This document shows, piece after piece, positions 16,733-24,691 of a stretch of 64,000 bases of DNA. Positions within the stretch are counted from its first letter, which is position 1; each line of letters starts with the position of its first letter. Source of the stretch: Burkholderiales bacterium (GTDB taxonomy: Bacteria; Pseudomonadota; Gammaproteobacteria; Burkholderiales; Burkholderiaceae_C); assembly GCA_003963005.1 (NCBI GenBank), contig RXJW01000046.1, forward strand, positions 89,798 through 153,797, written 5' to 3'. The position numbers and the translations under genes were made by a program. The notes beneath the pieces are model-generated. The model was not told where the DNA came from. It made no database searches and saw nothing but the letters and a program-made list of their open reading frames with translations.

Positions 16733-17530
16733 ATGACTGCCTGGACCGCCCTCGACCTCGCCCGTCGCCCTGACGGTGTTGCCGTGCTGACGATGAACCG
16801 GCCGGCCGTGTTCAATGCCTTCGACGAAACCTTGATCGCCGAGTTGGACGCTGCCTTCGAGCAACTCGGGCAGGACACCGCCGTGCGCGCCATCGTTCTG
16901 GCCGGCGCCGGCAAGCACTTCAGCGCCGGCGCCGACCTGCAGTGGATGCAGCGCGCCGCCGCCGCGTCGCAGGCCGACAACCTCGCGGACGCCCGCCGCT
17001 TCTCGGCCATGCTCGCGCGCATCGCCGAGTGCCCGAAGCCGACACTGGCCCGCGTGCAGGGTGCCGCACTCGGCGGCGGCGTGGGCCTGGCCTGCGCCTG
17101 CGACATGGCGGTGGCGGCCGACGTGGCCACGTTCGCCGTCAGCGAGGCGCGCATGGGCATCCTGCCGGCCGTCATCGGCCCGCATCTGGTGAACGCCGTG
17201 GGCCTGCGCGAAGCACGGCGGCTCGCACTCACGGCGAGCCGCATCGACGCGGCCGAGGCCCTGCGCGTGGGCCTCGTGCAGCGCGTGGTGCCGCCGGACG
17301 GCCTGGACGCCGCCGTCGACGCCCTGCTGTCCGACCTGCTGGCCTGCGGCCCGGCGGCCCAGGCCGAGATCAAGCAGCTCTACGCACGCCTCGCGCCGGG
17401 CCCGGTCACGGCCGAGGTGCGCGAACTGACGGCGCAGACCATCGCCCGGGTGCGCAGCGCGCCCGAGGCTCGCGAGGGCTTCGACGCCTTCCTGGCCAAG
17501 CGCCCACCGAACTGGAAGGCCCCCGCATGA
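16733..17530 (+). CDS. Enoyl-CoA hydratase (LiuC/methylglutaconyl-CoA hydratase-like)
   Basis: A 265-residue crotonase-fold hydratase. The oxyanion-hole stretch FSAGADLQWM (62-71) and GAALGGGVGLA (about 106-116) are present, with a catalytic glutamate in SEARMGILPA. FSAGADLxWM recalls methylglutaconyl-CoA hydratase (leucine catabolism), while the operon partners suggest phenylacetate or fatty-acid degradation, so the substrate is open. First gene of a three-gene operon; its stop overlaps the next ATG (ATGA at 17527-17530). Probably repressed through the palindrome at 16689-16702. Confidence 0.9.
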   Translation: MTAWTALDLARRPDGVAVLTMNRPAVFNAFDETLIAELDAAFEQLGQDTAVRAIVLAGAGKHFSAGADLQWMQRAAAASQADNLADARRFSAMLARIAECPKPTLARVQGAALGGGVGLACACDMAVAADVATFAVSEARMGILPAVIGPHLVNAVGLREARRLALTASRIDAAEALRVGLVQRVVPPDGLDAAVDALLSDLLACGPAAQAEIKQLYARLAPGPVTAEVRELTAQTIARVRSAPEAREGFDAFLAKRPPNWKAPA

Positions 17531-18939
17531 ACCTCGATTCCGCCCGCATCCTCGTCGTCGGCGCCGGCCTCATGGGCGCCGGCATTGCCCAGGTGGCCGC
17601 CCAGGCCGGGCACGACGTCGCGCTCTACGACACCCGCGACGGCGCCGCCGAGGCCGCCAAGGCCAAGCTCGCGGCCACGCTCGAAGGCCTGGCCGCCAAG
17701 GGCAAGCTCACGCCCGAGGCGGTGGCTGCGACGCTCGCGCGCATCTCGCCGGTGGCCGCGCTGCAGCCCGCCGACCTCGTCATCGAGGCCATCGTCGAGC
17801 ACCTCGACATCAAGCGCACACTGTTCGCCGAGCTGGAAGCGTTGCTGGCGGACGAGGCCGTCATCGCGACCAACACCTCGTCCATCTCGGTGACCGCGCT
17901 GGCCCGCGGCATGCGGCGGCCCGAGCGGCTTGTCGGCATGCATTTCTTCAACCCGGTGCCGCTGATGAAGCTGGTGGAGGTGGTGTCGGGCCTGGGCACC
18001 TCGCCCGAGGTGGCTGCGGCCATCCACGCGCTGGCCGGCCGCTGGGGCAAGACGGCGGTGTACACCCGCTCCACGCCGGGCTTCATCGTCAACCGCATCG
18101 CCCGGCCCTACTACGCCGAGGCGCTGATGCTGCTGCAGGACCGCGCCGCCACTCCGGAGGTGATCGACGCCTGCCTGCGGGCCGCGGGCTTTCGCATGGG
18201 CCCCTGCGAGTTGATGGACCTGATCGGGCACGACACCAATTTCGCGGTGACGAACTCGGTGTTCGCGGCCAACTTCTTCGACCGCCGCTTCACGCCGTCG
18301 CTCATGCAGCAGGAGCTGGTGGATGCGGGCTGGCTGGGGCGCAAGAGCGGGCGGGGCTTCTACCGCTACCCCGAGGGCGCGCCGGCGCTGCCGCCGGTGG
18401 ACACGCCAGCGCCTCGCGGTGGCCGCGTGGTCGTGCACGGCCGTGGCGCACTCGCGGAGCGCTTCGTGGCCAATCTGCCCGAGGCCACGCGCGCGATGGA
18501 CAGCGACTGGGTGGGCCTGGCCGTGGACGACCACCAGCTGCGCCTGACCGACGGCCGGCGCGCCGCCGAGTTCGGCCCGGGTACGGCCGTGTTCGACCTG
18601 CCGCTGGCGCTGTCCGGCGACATCGCCTGTGCAGGCGACCCCGGCGTGGCCGCGTGGTTGCTGCGGCTGGGCCTGACGCCGCGCTCGGTCGCCGACGTGC
18701 CGGGCCTGGTCGTGGCCCGCACGATCGCGATGCTCGTCAACGAGGCAGCCGATGCTGTGCAGCAGGGGGTGTGCGATGAAGCAGGCGCCGACGCAGCGAT
18801 GAAGCTCGGCGTCAACTACCCGGCCGGGCCGTTCGAATGGCGCACGCTCTGGGGCGCGGCCTCGGTGGTCGCGCTGCTGGACCGGCTCGACCAGCACTAC
18901 CGCGGCGAACGCTATCGCGTGTCGCCCTACCTGCGCTGA
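17527..18939 (+). CDS. 3-hydroxyacyl-CoA dehydrogenase (PaaH/PaaC-like)
   Basis: A 470-residue NAD-dependent dehydrogenase that oxidises 3-hydroxyacyl-CoA to 3-oxoacyl-CoA. The N-terminal Rossmann motif GAGLMGAGIAQ (10-20), the HFFNPVPLMKLVE motif with the catalytic histidine and the C-terminal dimerisation domain are present. A second, partial copy of the C-terminal domain follows (from about 320; GLVVARTIAMLVNEA), which gives the longer PaaH-type architecture. It is coupled to the hydratase upstream and lies 24 bases before the thiolase. In the phenylacetate pathway it would act on 3-hydroxyadipyl-CoA. Assignment of the pathway is inference from context. Confidence 0.9.
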   Translation: MNLDSARILVVGAGLMGAGIAQVAAQAGHDVALYDTRDGAAEAAKAKLAATLEGLAAKGKLTPEAVAATLARISPVAALQPADLVIEAIVEHLDIKRTLFAELEALLADEAVIATNTSSISVTALARGMRRPERLVGMHFFNPVPLMKLVEVVSGLGTSPEVAAAIHALAGRWGKTAVYTRSTPGFIVNRIARPYYAEALMLLQDRAATPEVIDACLRAAGFRMGPCELMDLIGHDTNFAVTNSVFAANFFDRRFTPSLMQQELVDAGWLGRKSGRGFYRYPEGAPALPPVDTPAPRGGRVVVHGRGALAERFVANLPEATRAMDSDWVGLAVDDHQLRLTDGRRAAEFGPGTAVFDLPLALSGDIACAGDPGVAAWLLRLGLTPRSVADVPGLVVARTIAMLVNEAADAVQQGVCDEAGADAAMKLGVNYPAGPFEWRTLWGAASVVALLDRLDQHYRGERYRVSPYLR

Positions 18940-18963
18940 ACCCTCCGTCTCCCGAGAATCCCC

Positions 18964-20166
18964 ATGACCCACGCCTACATCTGCGACGCCATCCGCACCC
19001 CCTTCGGCCGCTACGGCGGCGCGCTGTCGAGCATCCGCACCGATGACCTCGGCGCCCTGCCGATCAAGGCCTTGATCGCGCGCAACCCGAAGGTCGACTG
19101 GGCCCAGGTCACCGACATCCTCTACGGCTGCGCCAACCAGGCGGGTGAGGACAACCGCAACGTCGCCCGCATGGCCGCGCTGCTGGCCGGCCTGCCGGTG
19201 GACGTGCCGGGGGCCACGATCAACCGCCTCTGCGGGTCGGGCCTGGACGCCGTGGGCAGCGCCGCGCGTGCCATCCGCGCCGGCGAGGCCGGGCTGATGA
19301 TGGCCGGCGGCGTGGAGAGCATGAGCCGCGCGCCTTTCGTCATGCCGAAGGCCGAGAGCGCCTTCAGCCGCGCCAACGCCGTCTACGACACCACCATCGG
19401 CTGGCGCTTCGTCAACAAGCTGATGAAGGCGCAGTACGGCGTCGACTCGATGCCCGAGACGGCCGAGAACGTGGCTCGTGACTTCGGCATCGAGCGCGAG
19501 GCGCAAGACCGCATGGCCCTGGCCTCGCAGACCAAGGCGATCGCGGCCCAGCAGCGCGGCTTCTTCGAGCGCGAGATCGTGCCGGTGGCCGTGCCGCAGA
19601 AGAAGGGCGACCCGGTGCAGGTGCTGCTCGACGAGCATCCGCGCGAGACGAGCCTGGCGGCGCTCGCCAAGCTCAAGGGCGTGGTCACGCCCGAGGGCAG
19701 CGTCACGGCCGGCAATGCCAGTGGCGTGAACGACGGCGCCTGCGCCCTGCTGCTGGCCAGCGAGGCTGAGGCGGCGCGCCACGGCCTCACGCCGCGTGCC
19801 CGTGTGGTGGGCATGGCCACCGCCGGTGTGGCGCCGCGCATCATGGGTATCGGTCCTGCACCGGCCACGCGCAAGGTGCTGGCGCTCACCGGCCTGACGC
19901 TGGCGCAGATGGACGTCATCGAGCTCAACGAGGCCTTCGCAGCCCAGGGCCTGGCCGTGCTGCGCGACCTGGGTCTGGCCGACGACGACGCCCGCGTGAA
20001 CCCGAACGGCGGTGCCATCGCCCTCGGCCATCCGCTGGGGGCGAGCGGTGCGCGGCTGGTCACGACGGCGATCAACCAGCTCGAGGTGACCGGCGGCCGC
20101 TATGCGCTGTGCACGATGTGCATCGGCGTGGGGCAAGGCATCGCGCTCGTCATCGAACGGGTGTGA
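18964..20166 (+). CDS. pcaF: 3-oxoadipyl-CoA thiolase (PcaF/PaaJ type)
   Basis: A 400-residue thiolase. The N-terminus (AYICDAIRTPFGRYGGAL) is characteristic of 3-oxoadipyl-CoA thiolases (PcaF/PaaJ), which split 3-oxoadipyl-CoA to succinyl-CoA and acetyl-CoA. The nucleophilic cysteine is in NRLCGSGLDA (near 90), the catalytic histidine in GGAIALGHPLGASGARL (near 356) and the second cysteine in CIGVGQG near the C-terminus. Third gene of the operon. Its product, succinyl-CoA plus acetyl-CoA, is the last step of phenylacetate or protocatechuate breakdown, which fits the PaaR-like operator. Confidence 0.9.
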   Translation: MTHAYICDAIRTPFGRYGGALSSIRTDDLGALPIKALIARNPKVDWAQVTDILYGCANQAGEDNRNVARMAALLAGLPVDVPGATINRLCGSGLDAVGSAARAIRAGEAGLMMAGGVESMSRAPFVMPKAESAFSRANAVYDTTIGWRFVNKLMKAQYGVDSMPETAENVARDFGIEREAQDRMALASQTKAIAAQQRGFFEREIVPVAVPQKKGDPVQVLLDEHPRETSLAALAKLKGVVTPEGSVTAGNASGVNDGACALLLASEAEAARHGLTPRARVVGMATAGVAPRIMGIGPAPATRKVLALTGLTLAQMDVIELNEAFAAQGLAVLRDLGLADDDARVNPNGGAIALGHPLGASGARLVTTAINQLEVTGGRYALCTMCIGVGQGIALVIERV

Positions 20167-20183
20167 TCGGCGGCTGAAGCAAC

Positions 20184-20213
20184 ACAGCCACAGAGAGTCT
20201 CTGCGGCTGTTTC
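20184..20213 (+). terminator. Terminator of the acyl-CoA operon, convergent with the flavoprotein gene
   Basis: A long imperfect stem: ACAGCC pairs with GGCTGT and an inner CAGAGA pairs with TCTCTG, interrupted by one A/C mismatch. TTT follows on the plus strand. It lies 17 bases after the thiolase stop and directly before the stop of the convergent gene at 20216. Confidence 0.75.
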
Positions 20214-20215
20214 TG

Positions 20216-21427
20216 CTACTCGAAGAACAGCCTGGAGATGCCCTTCAGGCTCACGAGGTTGCCCGGGTTGCTGGTCTCGTTGAGCACCCCGCTCATGCGC
20301 TGGAGCAGGCGCGGGCTCTTCTTGGCGCGCCAGATGAGCAGGTCGGCCAGCCAGGGGTGGGCGTTCACGCGGTTGGCGCGTTCGTAGAGGTCGAACTTGG
20401 GCTTGAGCGCGGTCAGGGCGGCTTCGTACCGCGCGCGGGCGGCGGTGTCGTCGTCGGGGTGGGCCAACAGCGCGTCGGCGGCCAGCATGCCGGTCTCCAT
20501 CGCCTTGCCGATGCCTTCGCCCGTGAAGGAGTAGGTGCTGCCGGCCGCCTCGCCGGTGACGAGCAGGCCAGGGCGGCTCCACTTGGCGCCGGTCAGCGTG
20601 CAGCGCAGCGGTGCGCCCTTGAGGTCACCCACCAGTTCGCCGACGCGCATCAACTCGGCCGCGGGCGGGTACTTCGCCACGAAGGCCTCGAAGATGGCGC
20701 GCAGGTTCACGTCCTTCTTCTGACCCTTGCCATCGCCCAGGTCCCGGTGGCTGTCCGTCACGCCGACGCCGATGTTGAAGTGGCCGTCGGGGGCGGGGAA
20801 GATCCAGCCGTAGCCGGGTCGGACGGCCTTGTCCCACACCACCTCCAGCGCGGTGATCTTGCCGACCATCTGCGGCGCCTTCACGTAGCCGCGCAGGGCC
20901 ACGCCGCTGGGCGTGTGCCGCTCGCACATGCCCGCGGCGCTCAAGGCCTTGGGCACGGCGCCGGTGGCCAGCACCACCCAGCGGGCACGCACCTCCAGCA
21001 AGTCGTCACCGCGCTTGAGCCTCGCGCCGACAACGCGGCCGGCGTCCTCCAGCGGCGCCTCGAAGCGCGCCTGCTCGAAGGTGGCGCCGGCTTCCTGGGC
21101 CGCACGCAACAGCAGGGCGTCCAGCTCACGCCGGGGCAGCACCGCCAGCGTGCCGGGCACGTCGATGCGCCCACCGCGCGGGCCGATGCAGCCGACGTGG
21201 GCCACGGCCTGCGCGCGGCGCATGACTTCGTCCAGCAGGCCCAGCCGGGCGAGCGCCTGGTGGGCATCCGGGATCAGGCCGTCGCCGCAGGTCTTGTCAC
21301 GGCCGGCGGGGTGCTGGTCGACCAGCAGGACCTCCATGCCCGCCTGGGCGAGCACGCGGGCGCAGGCGCTGCCGGCCGGGCCGGCACCGATGATGAGAAC
21401 GTCCGGGGTGGGCGAAGTGGTGGGCAT
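20216..21427 (-). CDS. Geranylgeranyl reductase family FAD-dependent oxidoreductase
   Basis: A 403-residue flavoprotein. The N-terminal dinucleotide-binding GAGPAGSACARVLAQAG (14-30), the DKTCGDGLIPDA motif (about 45-56) typical of geranylgeranyl-reductase-like enzymes, and the second FAD motif (LLVTGEAAGSTYSFTGEGIG) near residue 300 are all present. In heterotrophic proteobacteria these enzymes reduce unsaturated isoprenoid or related lipid chains; the real substrate is unknown. Stop TAG at 20216. Single-gene unit converging with the thiolase operon. Confidence 0.87.
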   Translation of the reverse strand: MPTTSPTPDVLIIGAGPAGSACARVLAQAGMEVLLVDQHPAGRDKTCGDGLIPDAHQALARLGLLDEVMRRAQAVAHVGCIGPRGGRIDVPGTLAVLPRRELDALLLRAAQEAGATFEQARFEAPLEDAGRVVGARLKRGDDLLEVRARWVVLATGAVPKALSAAGMCERHTPSGVALRGYVKAPQMVGKITALEVVWDKAVRPGYGWIFPAPDGHFNIGVGVTDSHRDLGDGKGQKKDVNLRAIFEAFVAKYPPAAELMRVGELVGDLKGAPLRCTLTGAKWSRPGLLVTGEAAGSTYSFTGEGIGKAMETGMLAADALLAHPDDDTAARARYEAALTALKPKFDLYERANRVNAHPWLADLLIWRAKKSPRLLQRMSGVLNETSNPGNLVSLKGISRLFFE

Positions 21428-21460
21428 GGTCGCGGAGGTAAAAGCGGATTCTCGCAGCCC

Positions 21461-21490
21461 AAAGAAAAAGGGCCCGCCGAAGCGGGCCCT
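21461..21490 (-). terminator. Terminator of the first TonB-dependent receptor gene
   Basis: On the minus strand an 8-bp GC stem (GCGGGCCC... read as GGGCCCGC / GCGGGCCC) closes a TTCG loop and is followed by TTTTTCTTT. It starts 24 bases after the receptor stop. Confidence 0.92.
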
Positions 21491-21513
21491 CTGGGCTGCG
21501 GTGAGCCGCTGCG

Positions 21514-24288
21514 TCAGAAGCGGTAGTTCGCCGAGACGTAGACGAAGCGAGCGCGCGGGTCGTACTGGCTGATGTCGTAACCAGCCTGGAACTGGTTCGA
21601 GACCGGCACGTAGATCGGCGGGTTTTCGTTGAACAGGTTCTTCACGCCACCGGCGATCTTGAAGCCCTTGAAGACCGTGTACGAGGCGTTCAGGTCGAAG
21701 GTCATCGTGGACGGCACGTAGTTGGGCAGGCCGTCGATCTGACGGTTGCCCGTGCGGTATTGCGCGTAGTAGTTCTGAACGACGCCCAGCGACCAGGTCG
21801 GTGCGACGTAGGTCAGGCCGGCGCGGTGCTTCCAGCGCAGAACCACACCACCACCGTCGGCTTCCAGCACCGGCGTGCCGTCGGCTTCCACCATCGTACC
21901 GACCTTGCGGGAAATCGTGCCGCCCGGGCTGGTCTGGTTGTACTTGATGAAGTAGGTGCCATTCAGGGTGGCGTCGATGCGGGCGTCCGCCAGCTTGAAC
22001 TTGCCGAGGACGTCGAAGTCGATACCGCTCAGGTCGGCCTTACCGACGTTCTGGTTGACGGCGATCGTCTGGTCGACTTCATTCGTGGCGTTCAGGATGA
22101 CCAGGTTCTTGTAGGCCGGGTCGCCAGCGCGGAAGCGGCTGACGATTTCCTGGGTCGACGGCGCCGTGATGATGCCGTTGACCTTCAGGTGCCAGTAGTC
22201 GGCACCGATGGTGACGGAGTCGCTCGGCTGCAGCACGATACCCAGGGTCTGCTGCTTGGACTTCTCAGGCTTGAGCAGCGGGTTGCCGCCGGACTTCTCG
22301 TTGACCTGCAGATTGGGGTTGTTCGGGAAGGCCGGGTCGGTGAACTGGGCCGACGTGCCGACAGTCTGCGGCAGCCACAGTTCCACCAGCGTCGGAGCGC
22401 GGAAGCCCGTGCCAACGCCGCCACGCAGCACCACCTGCTTGATCGGCTGGTAGCGCAGGCTCGCCTTGTAGGTGTTGGCAGTGCCGACGTCGTTGAAGTG
22501 GTCGCGGCGGGCGGCCACGTCACCTTCCAGGTTCTTCAGCACGGGCACCACGAGTTCGGCGAAGTACGCGTCCGTCTTGCGGCCCTTGTCGACACCGGCC
22601 TGGGCGCCGCCGAGGCCGGCGATGTCGCCCGAGAACAGCGCAGCGCTGGGCACGCTGGTGTACTTTTCGTCGCGGTACTGGGCACCGATGGCGTAGCCGA
22701 TCGGGCCGGCCGGCAGTTCGTACAGATCACCCGACAGCTTCGCGTCCAGGATTTTCTGCGTGGCCTTGCCGTCCAGCGTGGAGCCGGTGTACTTGGCGGC
22801 AGCGATGGCCTTGTTGAAGCCATCGGTCTGCTTCAGCGACCAGGGGTTCCATTCGTTGCTGCCCTGCACGGCCTTGGCGTAGGCCACCTGCGAGAAGTAG
22901 CCATCCGGCACCGTGCCGGTCAGCTTGTAGGTGCTGTCGGCGTAGGCCACTTCGTAGCTGTGGCTGCCGATGTCGCCACGCGCACCGACCACGGCACGGG
23001 TCTGGACGGTGATGTCCTTGTTCGTGCGCGGGCCGAAGTCGAACACGCGGGCCGTGATGGCCAGCGGCTGGCCGACCAGCGAGCTGAAGCCATTGGCGTT
23101 CAGGTAGTCAGCAGCGATCTTGTAGTTGGGGTTGGACGGGAAGATCAGCAGGGCCGGGTCGACCTTCTGAAGCTTGAACTGGCCGTCCGAGGTCAGGAAG
23201 CTGCGGCGCACCGGGCTCGGCTGGTAGCGCTGGATCTGCTCGTTGCGGGTGTAGAGCAGGTCGGCGAAGAGCTCGAGGTTCTCGGTGGCGCGGAACACGC
23301 CGTTGACCGTGCCGTTGGCCGTCTTGCGCTCGGGGATCAGGCCCACGAAGGCGTTGCTGTCGAACGTGCAGAAGGGCTTGCCCTTGCTGGTGTTCGTCAG
23401 GTTCTTGAACATGTTGATGTCGGCGCAGTTGCCCGACGCGGCCAGCGGGTTGCCGTAGCCGGTGCCCGGGCTGTTGCCGAAGCCGGGCACGCGAGTGCCT
23501 TCGGTCCAGTTGCCGGCGGCGTCCACCTTGCCGGGAACGAAGGCGCCTTCGATGTTGCCCTGGCCCGTGGCGCCGGCCGTGATGTACGGCGGCACATTGC
23601 CGGTGCGGGCGAAATCGCGGTCCTTGGCGAACAGCTGCTTTTCCTTCTCCATCGAGAGCGAGGCCGTCACGTTGAAGCGGTCCTTGCTGACGGAGCCGAT
23701 GCCGCCGACCAGCGTGCCACGCTGGGTCTGACCGCCACCGTCACGGGTGGGGGTGCCGTAGCTGGCACCGATGTCCACGCCCTGGAAGTCCTTGGTCAGG
23801 ATGAAGTTGATGACGCCGGCCAGGGCTTCGGAGCCGTAGATGCTGGACGCGCCGTCCTTCAGCACTTCGATGCGCTCGACCGCGGCCATCGGGATGTTGT
23901 TCACGTTCACCGAGCTGCCACCGCCGATGGCGGGGGCCAGGCGACGACCGTTGACCAGCACCAGCGTGCGGCCGCCGGACAGGCCGCGCAGCGACACCGT
24001 GGAGCGGCCCGCGGTGGAGGAACCGGCGCCGGTGGCGTTGCTCACGCCACCGATCGAGCTGACCGCGGCGATGCTCTGCAGCAGCTCTTCCGTGTTGTTG
24101 GCACCGCTGCGGGCGATGTCGTCGCGGGTGATGACGGTGACGGGCAGCGAGCCTTCAGCGTCGATGCGCTTGACGGCGGTACCCGTGATCTCCACGCGTT
24201 CAAGGGTCTGCTGTTGTGCTTGGGTGGACAACGCGACGGTGCCGAATCCGGTCAGGACGGCGGCACTGATGACACTGCGTTTAAACAT
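21514..24288 (-). CDS. TonB-dependent receptor
   Basis: A 924-residue outer-membrane receptor. Signal peptide (MFKRSVISAAVLTGFGTVAL, cleavage after TQA), TonB-box-like LERVEITGT, plug domain (VTVITRDDIARSGANNTEELLQ region and VERIEVLKDGASSIYGSEALAGVINF), then a long beta-barrel ending in YVSANYRF with a terminal phenylalanine. This N-terminal style is common in receptors for peptides, sugars or other non-siderophore compounds in Xanthomonas- and Rubrivivax-like bacteria; the ligand cannot be told. A good AGGAGTT ribosome site lies before the ATG. It has its own terminator and follows another receptor gene on the same strand. Confidence 0.95.
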   Translation of the reverse strand: MFKRSVISAAVLTGFGTVALSTQAQQQTLERVEITGTAVKRIDAEGSLPVTVITRDDIARSGANNTEELLQSIAAVSSIGGVSNATGAGSSTAGRSTVSLRGLSGGRTLVLVNGRRLAPAIGGGSSVNVNNIPMAAVERIEVLKDGASSIYGSEALAGVINFILTKDFQGVDIGASYGTPTRDGGGQTQRGTLVGGIGSVSKDRFNVTASLSMEKEKQLFAKDRDFARTGNVPPYITAGATGQGNIEGAFVPGKVDAAGNWTEGTRVPGFGNSPGTGYGNPLAASGNCADINMFKNLTNTSKGKPFCTFDSNAFVGLIPERKTANGTVNGVFRATENLELFADLLYTRNEQIQRYQPSPVRRSFLTSDGQFKLQKVDPALLIFPSNPNYKIAADYLNANGFSSLVGQPLAITARVFDFGPRTNKDITVQTRAVVGARGDIGSHSYEVAYADSTYKLTGTVPDGYFSQVAYAKAVQGSNEWNPWSLKQTDGFNKAIAAAKYTGSTLDGKATQKILDAKLSGDLYELPAGPIGYAIGAQYRDEKYTSVPSAALFSGDIAGLGGAQAGVDKGRKTDAYFAELVVPVLKNLEGDVAARRDHFNDVGTANTYKASLRYQPIKQVVLRGGVGTGFRAPTLVELWLPQTVGTSAQFTDPAFPNNPNLQVNEKSGGNPLLKPEKSKQQTLGIVLQPSDSVTIGADYWHLKVNGIITAPSTQEIVSRFRAGDPAYKNLVILNATNEVDQTIAVNQNVGKADLSGIDFDVLGKFKLADARIDATLNGTYFIKYNQTSPGGTISRKVGTMVEADGTPVLEADGGGVVLRWKHRAGLTYVAPTWSLGVVQNYYAQYRTGNRQIDGLPNYVPSTMTFDLNASYTVFKGFKIAGGVKNLFNENPPIYVPVSNQFQAGYDISQYDPRARFVYVSANYRF

Positions 24289-24635
24289 GGATGAACTCCT
24301 GAAACAAATGATTTACAGCGACGACCAATCGCCTCTGGGTAAAGCGAGTGAAGGCGCAGAGTGTGAACAACTGTGGCTGTCGCTCCCGTGCGGGTTCCCC
24401 CCAATTGCTTGAGGCGACCCTCGATTCAGCGGCGTTTCACCCGGAGATTTGCCGTATCGAGGTCTCGCAAGTGTGTCCCTCGCGCCACAGGCAGCCGTTC
24501 CGGCCCAGGCCGGACATGGGCTTGTGTCGTTTCTTCGCTTCATTCCCTCGGGTTGTCGCAGTTCTGGGCTGGACCCAGGAGCGATGACCGCTGTCCGGAA
24601 GCTGTCCTAGGGGGGGCTGAATGTCGCCCAGGAAT
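24289..24635. other. Non-coding region upstream of the first receptor gene
   Basis: About 350 bases without a supported gene, between the terminator of the second receptor gene and the start of the first. It must hold the first receptor's promoter. A perfect hairpin TCCGGCC-CA-GGCCGGA lies at 24499-24514. No operator or riboswitch could be assigned. Short open frames here have no coding character. Confidence 0.6.
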
Positions 24636-24662
24636 GAAAAAGGGCGGCCCGAAGGCCGCCCT
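24636..24662 (-). terminator. Terminator of the second TonB-dependent receptor gene
   Basis: On the minus strand GGGCGGCC / GGCCGCCC closes a TTCG loop and is followed by TTTTTCATT. It lies 30 bases after the receptor stop at 24692. Confidence 0.92.
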
Positions 24663-24691
24663 TGGCGCGCTGGATGCAGCGCCGGAGGTGC

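Noticed and set aside
17380..20136. 918-codon minus-strand open frame across the acyl-CoA operon
   Set aside because: His/Arg/Gly-rich low-information translation opposite three well-recognised enzymes; a GC-rich shadow.
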